In this document: positions 1 to 12,747 of the stretch, in pieces
How positions within the stretch are numbered: position 1 is the stretch's first letter
Layout of the letters: every line of letters starts with the position of its first letter
DNA from: Hippophae tibetana
Taxonomy: Eukaryota; Streptophyta; Magnoliopsida; Rosales; Elaeagnaceae
Direction: 5' to 3'
Length of the DNA stretch: 64,000 nucleotides
NCBI GenBank assembly: GCA_037013495.1
Contig: CM072804.1
Location: forward strand, 32,466,501-32,530,500
Notes under the pieces: generated by a model
What the model was told of the DNA's origin: nothing
Databases searched by the model: none
Seen by the model: only the letters and a program-made list of their open reading frames with translations
Position numbers and translations under genes: made by a program

Positions 1-1172
1 TATATGATTTGGGTTCTAGCATTAACCTCATTCCATTATCAGTCTTCAAGAGATTGGGGGTTGGTAAAGACAAACCCACTTCAGTAACATTACAAATGGC
101 AGATAGATCAATTAAAAGACCTCGGGGTATGGTAGAAGGTGTGCTAGTAAAAGTAGACAAATTCATCTTTTCGGTGGACTTCATTGTGCTAGACATGGAG
201 GATGACCATGACATTCCTATCATACTTGGTCGTCCATTCTTAGCAACCAAAAGAGCATTCATTGATGTACAAAAAGATGAAATTACAGTGATAGTGCAAG
301 ATGAACAAGTAATGTTTAAATTTTTTAAAGCATCTAAAACCTCTGACATTGATAGTGCTAATGAATGCTTAAGGATAAATCTTACGAAATGTTAGGACAA
401 CTTAAAAAAATCTGTTGAATCGCCCACACTTAAGATTGTTACACGTGATGCTATGAACAAGGACATAAACTCACTAGAAAACAACTCAACTTGTTTTAAC
501 TTTGAATGTATGGCATCGAAGGTTGATATTGTGGATTGTGTGAACTTTTTAGAGGACGAGTCTCTCATGTGTGTATCAAAGGAAATTTTGGAAAATTTTG
601 AGATAAGATCTAAGATCAAACCATCAATTGAAGAGCTACCAAGTTTAGACCCTATACTTTTACCCTTCCATCCCCATTCAAGTACGAAAGTAAAAAAGTC
701 AAGTGGAGAGGTAAAAAAGCTATTAGAAATACATAAATTGGATGAGTTATGGTGGAGTGCTTATAAGAATGCCAAAAAGTTTAAAAAGAAAATGAAAATA
801 TGGCATGAGAAGAGAATTGAGCAACGTTTTTGTGAACCAGAACATAAAGTATTATTGAAAAAAATCAAGACTCAAATTGTTTCCAGAAAACTTAGAATTA
901 AATGGACATAAAGGGATGTTTCTTATGACTTGATATTATCGTCTAGTCAAGGATGTTAAATGTGATGCTGGTTGGGAAGTAACCCAACATATGTTACTTA
1001 TATTTTCATTGTTTTTGTTTTGTAGGTGAATAAATGTGGAGAGCACATAACAAGACTAAGTAGTTTCAACGATAGATATGGTGTGCCAAGACTAAGAAAG
1101 TTTTCTTTTCTTTTACCTTTTCATATTTATATGTGCACATTAGGGACAATGTGTAATTTAAGTTTGGGGGAA
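1..1172 (+). mobile_element. Athila-like Ty3/gypsy remnant: protease-type region and integrase tail
   Basis: The left edge of the window cuts this element. At about 1-400 the reading resembles the retropepsin-type domain of Athila-like gypsy elements: a GSSINLIPL motif, then ILGRPFLAT and a gag-pol spacer. At about 690-870 it resembles the C-terminal tail of the integrase (LDELWWSAYKNAKKF, then IWHEKRI). Around 1138-1172 lies the AGGGACAATGTGTAATTTAAG block followed by TTTGGGGG, which closely matches blocks at 32885-32918 and 58830-58855 downstream of the integrase in two other Athila-like copies. Most of pol is missing, so the copy is clearly broken. Clade assignment rests on protein motifs and this shared 3' block. 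Confidence 0.8.
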
Positions 1173-3376
1173 CTTCGTTCTCTACATATTTTTTTACTAT
1201 GCATCATAAATTCTTAGGAATATTTTTTAGGGAATTATTTTTATTTTTAGGATGTTTTTAATCATGATTTGGGTAAATATTGATAAATATATGGAAACTA
1301 AATGTATGGATGCTTGATATGAAACATATGAACTCAATGATAAAAGTTGGTTGTCATTACTAGGATAAGGAATGTAACATATTTGTTAAGATATTTACAT
1401 TAATCATGTGATATGCTTGCTAGTTTTGATTAAATTGATTCAAATTCTTATGCACATGTTCATGATTGAACCTAACAAAGAACCTTTCATATCTTTAAGC
1501 CACATTTAATGTCTAACTAATAAGCATTACTTTTATCCTCTCACCTTTAGCTTGTATGAAAAAAATGCAATCATGTGTTATGTTATAGAGTAAGGTGAAA
1601 TGTAATGCACCCTAAAAAAAAGAGAAAAAAGAAAAAGAAAATATAATTGAAAATAAGTTTGGGGTTATTGAAATATCAAGTAAAAGCTCAATTGCAGTTA
1701 AAAAGTGCATGATGAAAAAAGAATGAAAGCTAAGGTGAGAAAAGAGCCTAAGTGTCTTCATTTATTGACCCTCAACCTAAGCCTTACATTACAAACATGT
1801 AAAGTCCTTATTTATCTTTAGCTAAGTTCATATTTATATTAGTAGAGAGGGATGTGAAAAATAGACTTATGAGAATTGTTCTAAGATTAAATTGATTAGC
1901 ATGCTCATATATGTTGATTTCATGATTACATTGGATGATATCATGTGCAACACATACACACACCAATCAATTTGTCAAAAACCTTGCATATCCTTGTATT
2001 GATAGAATGTTGATTGATGAATTTGTTAACTTTCTCATCATAGGATTGTACGACTTTTGAAAGAAATAGTTTTTGTGAAATATGTATGTACTAATAGAAG
2101 TATATTTGTGAATATACTACCCATATTATTTTATTTAGTTATACTTGACTTTTTTACTTCATATTTATTTGTTTTATTAAAAAAAATAGTATTTTTGGGC
2201 CAAAAATATTAAAATATAAACATTTTAGTGAAAATGGGTGAAAATATAATTTTTGAAATATTTTCAAATTTTTAATGCATAGCCAATCATAAGTTGCCAC
2301 GTGGCCTAACACGCAAGTAGAGGAGCTTACAAGGCAAGCCACATGGATTCCATGCAAGTAGGGATAACAAATCATAGATTTCATGTGTGAGGGGACAAAC
2401 TACGAGCAATGTGTTAGCACAATGTTCAATTTGAGTTCAGAGATAGGTCAAACAACACTACTATGTCGCCATGCGATTGATCATTGCATTCGACCCATAC
2501 ACCATGCCATTCATTACTATGAATCACATCAAGCCATATTTCACTAACTCAGTGAGCATTGGCTCGGACCAATCTCCCCTACCACACATCGCGCTCTGAT
2601 TTTCCCAATGAATTATGTGTGTCATGTGTCACCCTGTGATTGACTAGCACTATTCATTTTACTTGTTTTGATCTCAGCCTTTGATCTAAAGTTGATCTGA
2701 TGATCTAGATCACACTTGAGCTATATTTAAGTCCCTAATCACCCCATAAATTCTTAGGGGCCATCATTAGCATAATTTTGGTCAGTTTTTAGAGCTAGAA
2801 AGGGAGAAAAATTCAAAATAAGATACAATTTTGGTGGAGATTCAAGTAGATCAAGTGGAGATTATCACTACAATTCAAGAAATTGATTGTGTTTCTTCTT
2901 CTACTCTTTTCTTTGTCAATTTTTATTTCTTTCTTTATGAAAAATATTAGCTTTATGAACACAATAATGTGTAATTAATTTATTAATCTATGGATCTTAT
3001 GAACTCAATTTCATCATATAATAATCTAATAATTTACCCCAATTATAATTTTAATTTAGTTATATTATTTAATGTAATTTTTATGCTATTAATTGTTTGG
3101 TTAACAATTTATGTATAGAGGCAATTAAATAGATTTAAGAGAATTATTTAATTTTTTGTCTAGATTAAATATCATGCATAGTTTCTAGGTAAAGATGTAT
3201 GATTCTTATATATGTGATCCATAATTGATGAACTTAATGAGTAGTATGCAATTCAATTGGTATAAGAGTTTGATAAAATTAATTACTATGTGGTGTGTAG
3301 TTTACTTGAGAGAGGAATACATGGTAGGTTAGATTCAATTAATCATGTAATTCATTGTTAATTATATTGGGAGAGA
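1173..3376 (+). mobile_element. Probable 3' non-coding region and 3' LTR of the left-edge Athila-like element
   Basis: No coding stretch is supported here. The position, directly after the conserved 3' block, is where Athila-like elements carry about 1 kb of untranslated sequence and then the 3' LTR. An A+T-rich first half is followed by a moderately GC-richer part (about 2280-2760) with a TATA-like CTATATTTAAG near 2733, as expected in an LTR promoter. No partner LTR is in the window, so the borders cannot be fixed. The sequence stops resembling an LTR near 3377, where a different element's LTR end begins. Confidence 0.45.
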
Positions 3377-3484
3377 TCAATAATGCTCTGTATATACATG
3401 GACCTCATAAGAGATCCACACATTCCATAAAATTATCTAACTTTTCTTTAGTTTTTCTCTCTACAAATCAGACCAATCCTAACA
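3377..3484 (+). repeat. Retained 3' end of the Tat-like 5' LTR
   Basis: About 108 bp match the last ~100 bp of the 3' LTR ending near 8488. The segment ends in ACA directly before the primer-binding site. The rest of the 5' LTR is not visible: sequence to the left does not match the 3' LTR. Confidence 0.65.
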
Positions 3485-3505
3485 TTTTGGTACCCACCGT
3501 GGGGC
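3485..3505 (+). other. Primer-binding site of the Tat-like element
   Basis: TGGTACCCACCGTGGGGC follows the LTR end immediately and resembles the TGGCGCCCACCGTGGGGC-type site that I associate with Tat-lineage gypsy elements. Recognition is by position and similarity; the priming tRNA was not verified. Confidence 0.55.
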
Positions 3506-3911
3506 TTAGATTCAAAGGTCGAGGGTTGGCTTCTGACCCCATATTTTCAAGGATTCACCCCGAGTTATGAGAGAGATACTTAGTAAGAGAGCATAGTTTT
3601 CCAAAATCATAGTCATCATGATAGGAATATGAGTTGAGGAATAATTGAGACTTGAAAATGAAAAATGTTGCGTCGAACCATGACCGTAATTAGCTACTGT
3701 AGGTCAATCCTCATAAAGAGCTGGCATGTCAACTTCTTGAGTTAAGAAGAGAGCATGAGGAGACCAGGCGAGAAAATAGAGTGCTTTGATCACAGTTAGG
3801 TTTGGTCACCCTTGAAGGTTAGGTCGCTAACCTTGTTGGTGGGATCGAACCAGATCACGTTATGCCTAAGAACCTAGTTGAGGGTGACTATCCAAGATCG
3901 ATGGGGCCTAG

Positions 3912-5810
3912 TGTTGTCTCTTTTAGAGAACATAAAAATCGTACAAGTATACACGGTCACAAGTAATAAAAATTGATAAGTAAATTATCGTTCCCATGGA
4001 GATTTACTACTAGAGTTTGTGGAGTACTAAAATTATTTCACTCTGATTTTATCCAAAACAAAAGAAAGTTTATGAAATTTTAACTAAACTGATTTTTATA
4101 AACAATAAATAAGAAAATTCTAGGATTGTTGTTTTCACCAAATTAATCCATTCGAATCATATTATTTTCTCTTGATTTATATTTTTTAGTAAATTTAATT
4201 TTTCAACCAAGAACTTCTAATTTTATCTATACAACTCTTTCAAGCTCCATATAGACACATCTCGCTAAATTAATTAACTATATTCCTATGAGAATTAAAT
4301 TCATCAAGATTCATTACGTTCTAAGTCCTCAAATGGCCACACATACGATAAAGGTATATTTACATCCTTTATATATACATGTTATTCTATCCATCAGCAA
4401 TATACACAAAAATGTCTCTTCCAAGTTTATTTAAGTGTCATAGATCAATTGATAAATTTTCTAATAATCAAAAGCATTAAGCACAAATAGAATAAACAAA
4501 TTAAAAGTCTCATAAATCTTTCAAAAATAATTAAACCCAAGCTTCATAAATTTAGCTAAAATGCAACCCTAGAAAAAATAAATTACTTCATAAATAAAAA
4601 TTAAAATTACAACATTTAAAGAATATCAATTACAAAACACAAAGAAAATTAAAAAATTTATGCTATTAAATTTTTGGCGCACGCGGAACACAACAGAAGC
4701 CAAAAATGGCTTCTGCGTGTTCCAAAGTCCAAGTATCCAACAGAACCCCTCAATTTATCACAAATATCCCCTATTTATAGCTCCAACACTCTAAAAAAAA
4801 CACATAATAAAATACATTTTTTTAGACACACGGGAGAAATTTTTCATCAAAAATAATAATTAAAAACCCAAGTGGTAAACAAAACGGTACATCAAAAATA
4901 ATATTTAAATTTGAGTGGGAGACAAGCATGCGCATTTCTAGATTTTTCATTTGAATTTACACATGCCACGTGTCAGCGTATGATTCATTTAAAGAAATAA
5001 CGAGACACATGGCATCCTTTCATTCGCTGTATAGAGAGGGCGCACGAGGAACGCGTCGTAGGGGAGAAGTACCTTCGAAGACATGTGGGGCGCGTAGAAG
5101 CTGCTAGAAACGTGTGTTGTTTCGGTGTTTCTATTTTTACCACCACAAGCCACGTGTCACAACTTGATTTGCTGAAATAATATTCGAGACAAGTGGAAAT
5201 TCTTGATTAGTTGTCATATCCGGGCGCACGATATCCATATGGACCGCGTAGCATGGGAAAATTTCTTTGGGTAGACACGTGGGTCCCACCCTACACGTCG
5301 TTCTGTGCGATAGGTGGGCCCCACTCAAAGCTGAGCAATGTTCCACCTGAAAACCTACATACACTTGAGATTTTGCGTCTAGTTCCACATGCATGATCCT
5401 AGTTGTTGATTTCCTGATCGAATTGTGGATGATGGCACGAGTGGCCTCCTTTTCCTACGCAAAAAAAAAATCAACTTTTCTTAATTGCATTTTAGCCTTC
5501 CAAATTAATTCAAATTAACATTTAAACTTTTTTTTAATTACAATTAAGCCTTTTTCTAATTTAAATTAACTTTTACGCTTTTTTTAATTGCAATTAAGCA
5601 CTTCTTTAATTTAAATTATATTTTCAGACTTCAATATTTGCAATTAAGTCCTCTTTTGACTCATATTCTTTAATTTTGTTAAAAATATATTCCTTAAGCA
5701 ACTAATAGTAAATATTAATTTATTTCATTAAAATTAACTAAAAATGTCAAGAACATAGAAATTATAATTAATAAAATAGATGAAAATAACTATATAAAAT
5801 AGAGTTATCA
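3912..5810 (-). repeat. Solo LTR of the Athila-like family, antisense, with intact target duplication
   Basis: Read on the minus strand the segment starts TGATAACTCTATTTT and ends GAGACAACA, that is TG...CA. Its beginning matches the start of the LTRs at 25977 and 33892 (TGATAACTCTGTG, then TTATTTT and TTTATTAATTATAAT). Its inner part matches the LTR portion around 27335-27660 (the ATTCTCATAGGAATATAGT block). Perfect 5 bp copies of CCTAG flank it at 3907-3911 and 5811-5815. There is one LTR and no internal region, so it is a solo LTR left by LTR-LTR recombination. At 1899 bp it is longer than its relatives and has a distinct GC-richer U3 at about 4960-5460. Confidence 0.9.
4685..4723. repeat. 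Near-perfect hairpin inside the solo LTR
   Basis: GGAACACAACAGAAGCCA pairs with TGGCTTCTGCGTGTTCC across a four-base A loop. Only two positions near the middle of the stem are out of register. It lies within the LTR, in an otherwise A+T-rich part. Confidence 0.75.
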
Positions 5811-5979
5811 CCTAGTAACAAGTACTTGTTATAAGAGAGAAAGATTAGAGGCACAATTTCGAGCATTGGAAGAAGTTAATAGAAAATAAGACCTAACCCT
5901 AAAAGGGGTCAATGGAAGACAGGACAAGGGTAAGACACATTATGATGTGGATAGGGATTATGAGAAGCTATGTATCTCC

Positions 5980-6960
5980 CATTTTTTTCTAATGAGACAA
6001 AGCACGACGTGCCCTAAGCCAAATTTAGTGCTCCCAAGTTCCTAGACTACCAAGGTAACAAAGATCTGGTAACTCATGTGTGCAACATTTCAAGAAGGCT
6101 ATGGCCTCTGTGAGCCTCACTCAAGACAAAATAGATTCCATGATATGTAAGCTATTTATTGTCACCTTATGTGATAGCACACATAAGTGGTTCAACAACC
6201 TGGCACCCCATACCATAACCTCATTTTCATAGTTTTCCAAGTTGTTCATCCCTAATTATGCCAACAACAAGCCCTTTAGGAAGAAGTTTCACCACCTCAG
6301 GGAAGGGGTAAATCTACTACATAAGAAGGTTTAGGAAAGAAAATCCATAGATAGCAAATTTCCCTAGCTCTATTGTGACAGAGGCCTTCAGGTGGGATCT
6401 ACTAAAGAATTCTTATTTGTTTGTAGAACTGATCAAGACAGTCCTATAAAATTTAGAGGAAACTTATGGAAAGGTGAGAAAATTCGTCAATCTAGAAAGA
6501 GAACTAGGTCTGGAAAAGAATAGTAAGGCACCTGTGGAAATTTTGCTAGAAAAAGAAAAGAGAAGAATATGCCCGAATAGGGCAAACCAAGACAAAATAA
6601 TTAAGAAAAAAAGCACTTCATGCCAAATCATAGGGAGAGTGGCCAATGGTCCAGGAATAGAGGGCCATGTGGGAGGTCACTATCTCCATTCAAGGGTCCA
6701 CCCTTAAGAGTGAGCCTAGCCCAAGTAGTATTGAGAATGGAGGAAGAGAAAAATGTCAGATGGCCACAAAAAATAAGGCCTTCCCTTAGGTACACATCTA
6801 AGTGATATGCTTTTCACAAGGATATTGGCCACGAAATAAGATACTATAGGCATCTAAAAAAAATAAAATAAAGGATCTGATGTCTAAAGGATACTTAAAA
6901 AACCTCATGGAAATCAATAGTAGAAGAGCAGGGAAATAGCCCAAGTTTGAAACATTGAGG
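5980..6960 (+). mobile_element. Gag remnant of the Tat-like element
   Basis: The stretch resembles the retrotransposon gag core of Tat-lineage elements. It reads as a KFSAPKFLDY-like entry, then a region ending in TQDKIDSM, then LFIVTLCDSTHKWFNNLAP and LFIPNYANNKPFRKKFHHL. Further on come an RWPQKIRPSLRYTSK-like stretch and a GHEIRYYRHLKK block, which in this lineage precedes the protease. The remnant is broken and no protease follows. It supports the family call but does not encode a working protein. Confidence 0.6.
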
Positions 6961-7369
6961 CTACTCGCTCTATCAGGTAGCGGGATAGACCCTCATAATA
7001 TGACCTCATAACATATAGACCCTTCTCGTATCTATAGGATTCTACTTCAGTATATATACCTCATTGAACATAGGCATCTACAGTTTGACCCCAAATTCTT
7101 TACATATTAATGTGAGGCCAAACATGTACCTCCATACATTTGGCATCAATTGGTATGGAGCAAACTGAGCCCTTACCAAACATTTCCTTATAAAGGGGTA
7201 CAGAGGAAATCTGACCCCCAACCATAAGGCATTTTCATGGAAGACTATCCACCTAGCTAGAATGCGTCATTGTCAAGAGCCTGGAGCCTTGGGATCATTA
7301 TCTGAACTGAGGAATGAATGTTTTATGTTCTCCTAATCACTCCTCATACTGAGGAGATAACGCACTGGT

Positions 7370-7990
7370 CTTGACCTTGTTCGTTGAACCTTTGGTACAC
7401 CATATAGGTTTACCAGTTCCTTTCTTCCTTGTCTTCTTTTTCCATGACCTCGGGATGGATATTTGAGTATGAGGCATCTTCAACCTAATTGTAGTTATAG
7501 TCTATGGGCGAGATATAGAGGTAGAGGGTTAAGTCTCAAATAGCTCCCCTTCACTTGAAGTATTTGTCTCATTGGTAGACCACGTGATGTCACTTTCTAC
7601 CTTGACCAAAAAAGTGGGATATTGTGGGCTCTCCTAGAAGAATGAGCCCAAAGTGCCTTCTCTATGAATGGTCTCTACAAAATAACATGAAACGTTAATA
7701 GGGTAAGACATGAGAAGTAGAAATTACCTAGGCTGAGATTTGAAATTAAAAGGGGGAGTGATTCTTTAAACCAACCTAAAAAGAAAGTAGAAAACTATTA
7801 GACTTGAGGAGTTTTCCTTCTAAAACCCAAGAAAATAAGCTATGTTATGTATTGATTTTCTTAACACTAAGCTGAGAACATATATGAATCGAGATGAAGT
7901 GATAGAGCATTTTTTGTTTCAATTTTTTTCTGATGTATTGGAAATCATGAAATAAGGAGAAACCTAGGTTCCTCCTTATATAGAGGTCCA
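7370..7990 (-). other. Antisense transcription-unit-like segment in the Tat-like element
   Basis: On the minus strand a TATA-like CTATATAAGG lies near 7976-7985. Downstream on that strand a GT...AG interval runs from about 7730 to 7683: GTAATTTC after CTAG at the start, TTATTTTGTAG at the end. Coding-like readings follow: one containing KVESDITWSTNETNTSSEGE at about 7540-7600, and one starting MPHTQISIPRSWKKKTRKK near 7480. Tat-lineage elements are known to carry extra, often antisense, reading frames between the coding core and the 3' LTR, so this is best read as such a fossil. Splicing and promoter use are inferred from signals only. Confidence 0.4.
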
Positions 7991-8048
7991 TATTTCTCTC
8001 TCCAATCATCTGACAAGAATTTATTAGAAGAGCTTAATGGTTTAGAGA

Positions 8049-8488
8049 TGTTGCTTGGGTATTACTCTTCCACCCCGATTGAGGACCCGAGCTGAAAAAG
8101 TAAAATGAATGGATGTTTGGACATATGGATCGACTTGGAGCCCGATCCAACTAATAATCGGAGCCATCAGACTAGTCATCCTAAGAAGACTTGCATAAAC
8201 CCGTGCCTAGAATGACACTAGTAGTATGGGTCTGCTTATATGTAGGAACCTTAGTGTTGGAAAACCGACCTTTAGACTAGCCATGGTATGATCAAGCTCA
8301 AGCTTTAAATGTGTTTTCTTTTACTCTTGTATCCCTCTAACATGTTGTGACATATAGTCCTTGTATAACCAACATATGTAAATAAAATGCTTCCTATATA
8401 TATGGAACTCATAAGAGATCCACACATTCTACAAAATTCTATGACTTCTCTTTAGTTTCTCTCTTTACAAATTGGACCAATCCCAAAA
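8049..8488 (+). repeat. 3' LTR of the Tat-like element (start approximate)
   Basis: The last ~100 bp match the retained 5' LTR end. The upstream edge is a guess: a TGTTGC at 8049 follows a purine-rich AGAGA. A promoter-like TATATATATGG lies near 8396. Sequence beyond 8488 (GCCAACAAGAGAG) has no counterpart after the 5' LTR, which sets the right edge. Confidence 0.45.
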
Positions 8489-11394
8489 GCCAACAAGAGA
8501 GAATGAAAAAGAAGAAGCTAATTCATAAGTAAAAATCAAGCATATAAAAGACCCATCATTAAGAATAAATTGGGTGCGAAAAGGGCTAAGTGCAAGGCAT
8601 TCCACATTATAGGTACCAGTTGTAATAAACTAGGACAAGCACTAACCTTTATTTTGATTTTGGTAACTCCTCGACAAATTTGAGATGGTCATAGAGTTTG
8701 ACTCCAAACATGCCTCCATTGACCACTAGCATAATGCAAATATATTAACTCCTCCACAATTCTCTCAATCATGTTCTAGCCATATAATGTAGCAAGAGAT
8801 TAGAATCTTCTTGAAGTTAGGTAGACATTGCCTCGAGGTGCACCAAAAGTAGGAAAGAATGTCTGAGTCTAATGAACATTTGATCAACAAAGACAATAAT
8901 CCCTTCAAGAGGATGATTGTTGAGAACTAAATGATGGTTGGGAAGAAGAATTCCAATATTATCTAGGATTTCAAACATGTTTCTTACCTTATTAACAATA
9001 GACTTAGTCAAAATTGAGACCTATGAATCAACCTCATAGCCTAAACTTGGTTCAAAATTGCCCACTAAATTGCCCATAAGAATGGTGGAAAAGTCAGAAG
9101 TGCCAACTAAAGTGGCAGGATCGTAACGATAAGTACTTGAAGGAAACATCAAGCTTGCAATTATATCGATACTCTCAAAACCAAATTGGACTAGCTATCA
9201 AAAACTAGTCGAATAGGCCTTATCATCCAGATGGTAAGTCTATCTAGATTACCAGTTAATGGATGCCCAACTTACTCGGTTGGTTGGTTTACCTAGTTAA
9301 TAGGTCAACCATGACTTCTTTTTTTCTAGTCGACCTAGGCTCCTGGTTGGTTGGTAGACCAAAAATTCTAGCCAATTGTCCTAGTCGAATGCTCAGTTAG
9401 TCTAGTGAGTAGGATGATGGTCTGTTAGATTTGGCCAGTTGGTGGCTGGTACTCGCTATCTCTATGTTCTTTCCAATGGTTGGATTCTTTCATACTTGTA
9501 CTTTCCATCCTAAACCGTTCGAGAGATTTGTCTCTATGTTCATCAAAAGAAAGAAATAAATATTCGTGTTCTTGGTGTTCTTATAGAATCCAAGAAGAGT
9601 TGAAAAAGAAAAGAAAAAGAAAAGGGTCTTGATCCACTTACCAAAGGTTGTTGAAGCCAAATTTGTTTGCAATGTATTCTCTCCACAGAATCTCCAACAA
9701 TTAATTGAATGGACCTTAAGGTGAATGAGACTGATAGAGGCTTGACCTATATATAAGTTCACAAGTTCAATCTCACCCATAATCCATTGGCTCAAATTGA
9801 GGGAGCTAATTGTTAATCTAATAAGATAAATATCAGGATTTAGGAGTCAAAATTTGTAAGGCTTATGTTGACCATTTCACTTGAAACTTTGACCAATCAT
9901 AATTTTTCAACCAGAATTCCATTTGATGCATGGAAATAGTTGTTAGAAAGCTTTGGATGTTAAGATTATAATGTCTAGAGAGAGTAGAGATACCAACTTC
10001 CTAGACCATTAAGACATCCCAATAACAACTCTTTGTGTTGTCATGGCACTGATAGCCTAGCAGGTCTAGAGGGCTTATATTGGAGGAAAATTTCACCAAG
10101 CATGCATGGCACCATTTGATTGGTCTATGTCATCTTTGACTAGCCGAAAAAGATCTAGAGTATGTTCTTTCTATAAGATAATTATCTAATAAAAAAACTA
10201 GATACTCTTATATATTAACAAATTTTAATATATCTCCTTCCATTTTATTTGTATTAGTTCAACTTCTATAAATATCATCATCATACAATATATGATACAC
10301 TTTTTCTAATCCCTACATCTATTTTAATTAAAGCTTTCTCTAAGTAAAGATTTAGGTATTTGAGTGGAATTGGACACTCTCGGTGTAATTCTTAATGAGT
10401 TTTTGCACATATATTTTAAGATCAAGATCAACTTATACTTGTTGAATACAATGAACCCAAAATTCAACTTTAGCTTGACCAATATTTCAAATTGATCTTA
10501 TAGGTCAACTTAAAAATCATTTTTTAGGTCATAAGTCAATTAAAATTTTGATTTTTTCAAGCCTCAAGATAAAATCAATTTGTAAAATATTAGAATAATT
10601 AATCAAATTGATTATATTAAATGTTAATATGATATTTCAAATACATTAAGTACTTTTATATTTATATAAGGGTAACGAAATTGCTAATACAATTTTATTA
10701 TTATTATAATAAAATGTTTAGATTATAATTAATATAATAAAATATTTTAAGTTATAAGAAAATCATTAATATAATAAATTTTTCTACATTATAATTTAAT
10801 TTTTTTATTATTAGAAAAATTTATTAATAAAATATTTATATAATAGGAATAATTTATATTTTAACTTTACTACCTTTAAACAAAGATACAAAATTTAAAT
10901 AAAATGAACGCACAATAAACGTTGCCTTGCCCATGCATCCAATATACGATTTTCGATTTTGTCCAGGTCGAAGCGAGTAAAAAGAGAGATTTAAAAGCAA
11001 GCAAAACAGTGGTACAACAGTAGAAAATGATCAGACCATAAAGTGTATAATGCTCGTGCACTTTGAGTTGTCACACTCACGAATCAATCATACGGCATTC
11101 ACTATTTGCGGCAGCTAATGATGGGTAAAAAGTAAAAAAAAATAATAATAAAAATATTACTTTTAAAATCATAATATTTTTATCATAATAATAACTTATA
11201 TTTATTACAAATAAATAAAAAATTACACATATTTAAATTCTTTTAATATTATATATCGTTAAATTAAATTATTAATATTATTAATATGTAATTTTTTTTA
11301 TTATTAATTTTTAAAACTCTTAATTTTATAGTATTTCAAAATTAAATATCATTAGCCAAAATTAATCATATATGTACCTAAGTTAAATATTTGG

Positions 11395-11422
<28 letters not shown>
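11395..11422. repeat. (AT)14 microsatellite
   Basis: Twenty-eight bases of uninterrupted AT dinucleotide lie in AT-rich intergenic sequence. Confidence 0.95.
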
Positions 11423-11425
<3 letters not shown>

Positions 11426-12747
11426 TTTTTAATGTACAAATAAAATTATAAATAATTATCTAATAAATCAAAAAAATATGAAAACTTACCAATAAATCTA
11501 ACCAAAAATAGTCAAAACTAACAAGTAAAAAAATATTATTTAATTAATTAATTAATTTATTTTTGTTTAGGAAAGGAAAGGTAATTTATTGACTAAGCTA
11601 CCATTATTAGAGACAAGCATCCGACAAAACCCTAGCACGTTTTCAATCCAAGTTATAAAATTTAAACACTTCACGTCAAATTTAGTTGAACTCTGAGTAA
11701 CATAATTAACCCTTCCAGAATAACAAAGACATGAAAATGAAAAGGAAAAATATTGTGTAATCAAAATTCCAAATTGCATCTATTATATGGCCATTCCTCA
11801 AAGCGAGACATCGATCTCTAAAGAGAATTAAATACACAAATTTTATTTATATGTTTTAATAAAGTTATATATAGTGATCAATATACTCAACACCTAATAC
11901 ATTTATATTTAGGAAACTAACTAAAATAAAAGCTAAAGAAATTCAATATAAAATATACTAAAGGAAAATTATTTCAATGGATATGTAATAAAAATGTAAT
12001 AAATATCAAACTCATGCAACATATTTACCTCTATGGTTGGGAAAAATACATTTCATATTTTTATTTTCCTTCCATTTCATTGCCGTAATAAGGGAAAATT
12101 AGAAGTATTGTTAATAAACATTTAATACAAACTCTCACAAGCACTCGTACATTTTTTTTATATAACTATTTTTTAAAAATAATTACAACAAGCCATCACA
12201 TTTTTTTTTATTAGTAAAAAAACCTTACTTATGGTAAAGAATATTCATACTATTATAGATCATTGGTTAAGGTCAATGAATTATGATTCACAGATGATTT
12301 TAACCCAAAATTAGAATAAAAAACACTATTATCAAGTATCTTTGTGAAAACATGTCTATGATAGTACTCAAATATACATCATTGCATATATTGATCGAGT
12401 TGTGAGTTCGATCAACCTATTATGAGTACAATTCCTCACATACACTTAAGGATACATGAATTTGTACTACTAAAGTTTGCACAATTAGATATGAAAAGAT
12501 AATCTTTTTATACTATTTTACAAAAAAGAACTTTAAAATAAAGGAATAAATAACCATGGAATATTTTAAGAGAATACAACACATTTACCACTAAACTAAA
12601 TAGTGTTTAGAAATAAAATTTTCATTTGATATTTTAAGAACAACAAAATGAAAAGCCACAATGTGAAACCAATTTGGTTGATAACTTAAACTTTATGAAA
12701 TTTTTACACATCTAAACTCCTCAAGTATAAGAAAGATATTGAATTGT

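Larger units (their letters stand above)
3377..8488 (+). mobile_element. Tat-like Ty3/gypsy element, gag-only, with a nested solo LTR
   Basis: A short stretch at 3377-3484 matches 8387-8488 (shared core CTCATAAGAGATCCACACATT and the following CTTTAGTTTCTCTCT-like tract), so these are the retained end of the 5' LTR and the end of the 3' LTR. The primer site follows at once (3485-3505, TTTTGGTACCCACCGTGGGGC shortened), of the kind seen in Tat-lineage elements. At about 6000-6330 the reading resembles the Tat gag core (AMASVSLTQDKIDSM-like and FKKFHHLREG-like blocks). About 6760-6950 resembles the gag C-terminal CAFHKDIGH-like segment. No protease, reverse transcriptase or integrase was recognised, so it looks like a non-autonomous gag-only derivative. 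It is broken in several places. Internal sequence also contains the 3912-5810 solo LTR and an antisense unit. Confidence 0.65.

Noticed and set aside
5137-5396. Overlapping open frames on both strands
   Set aside because: Both lie within the GC-richer U3 of the solo LTR and have no recognisable protein.
9490-9795. Minus-strand open frame of 101 codons
   Set aside because: No domain was recognised, and it lies in old repeat-like DNA with purine runs giving poly-F. It was not accepted as a gene.
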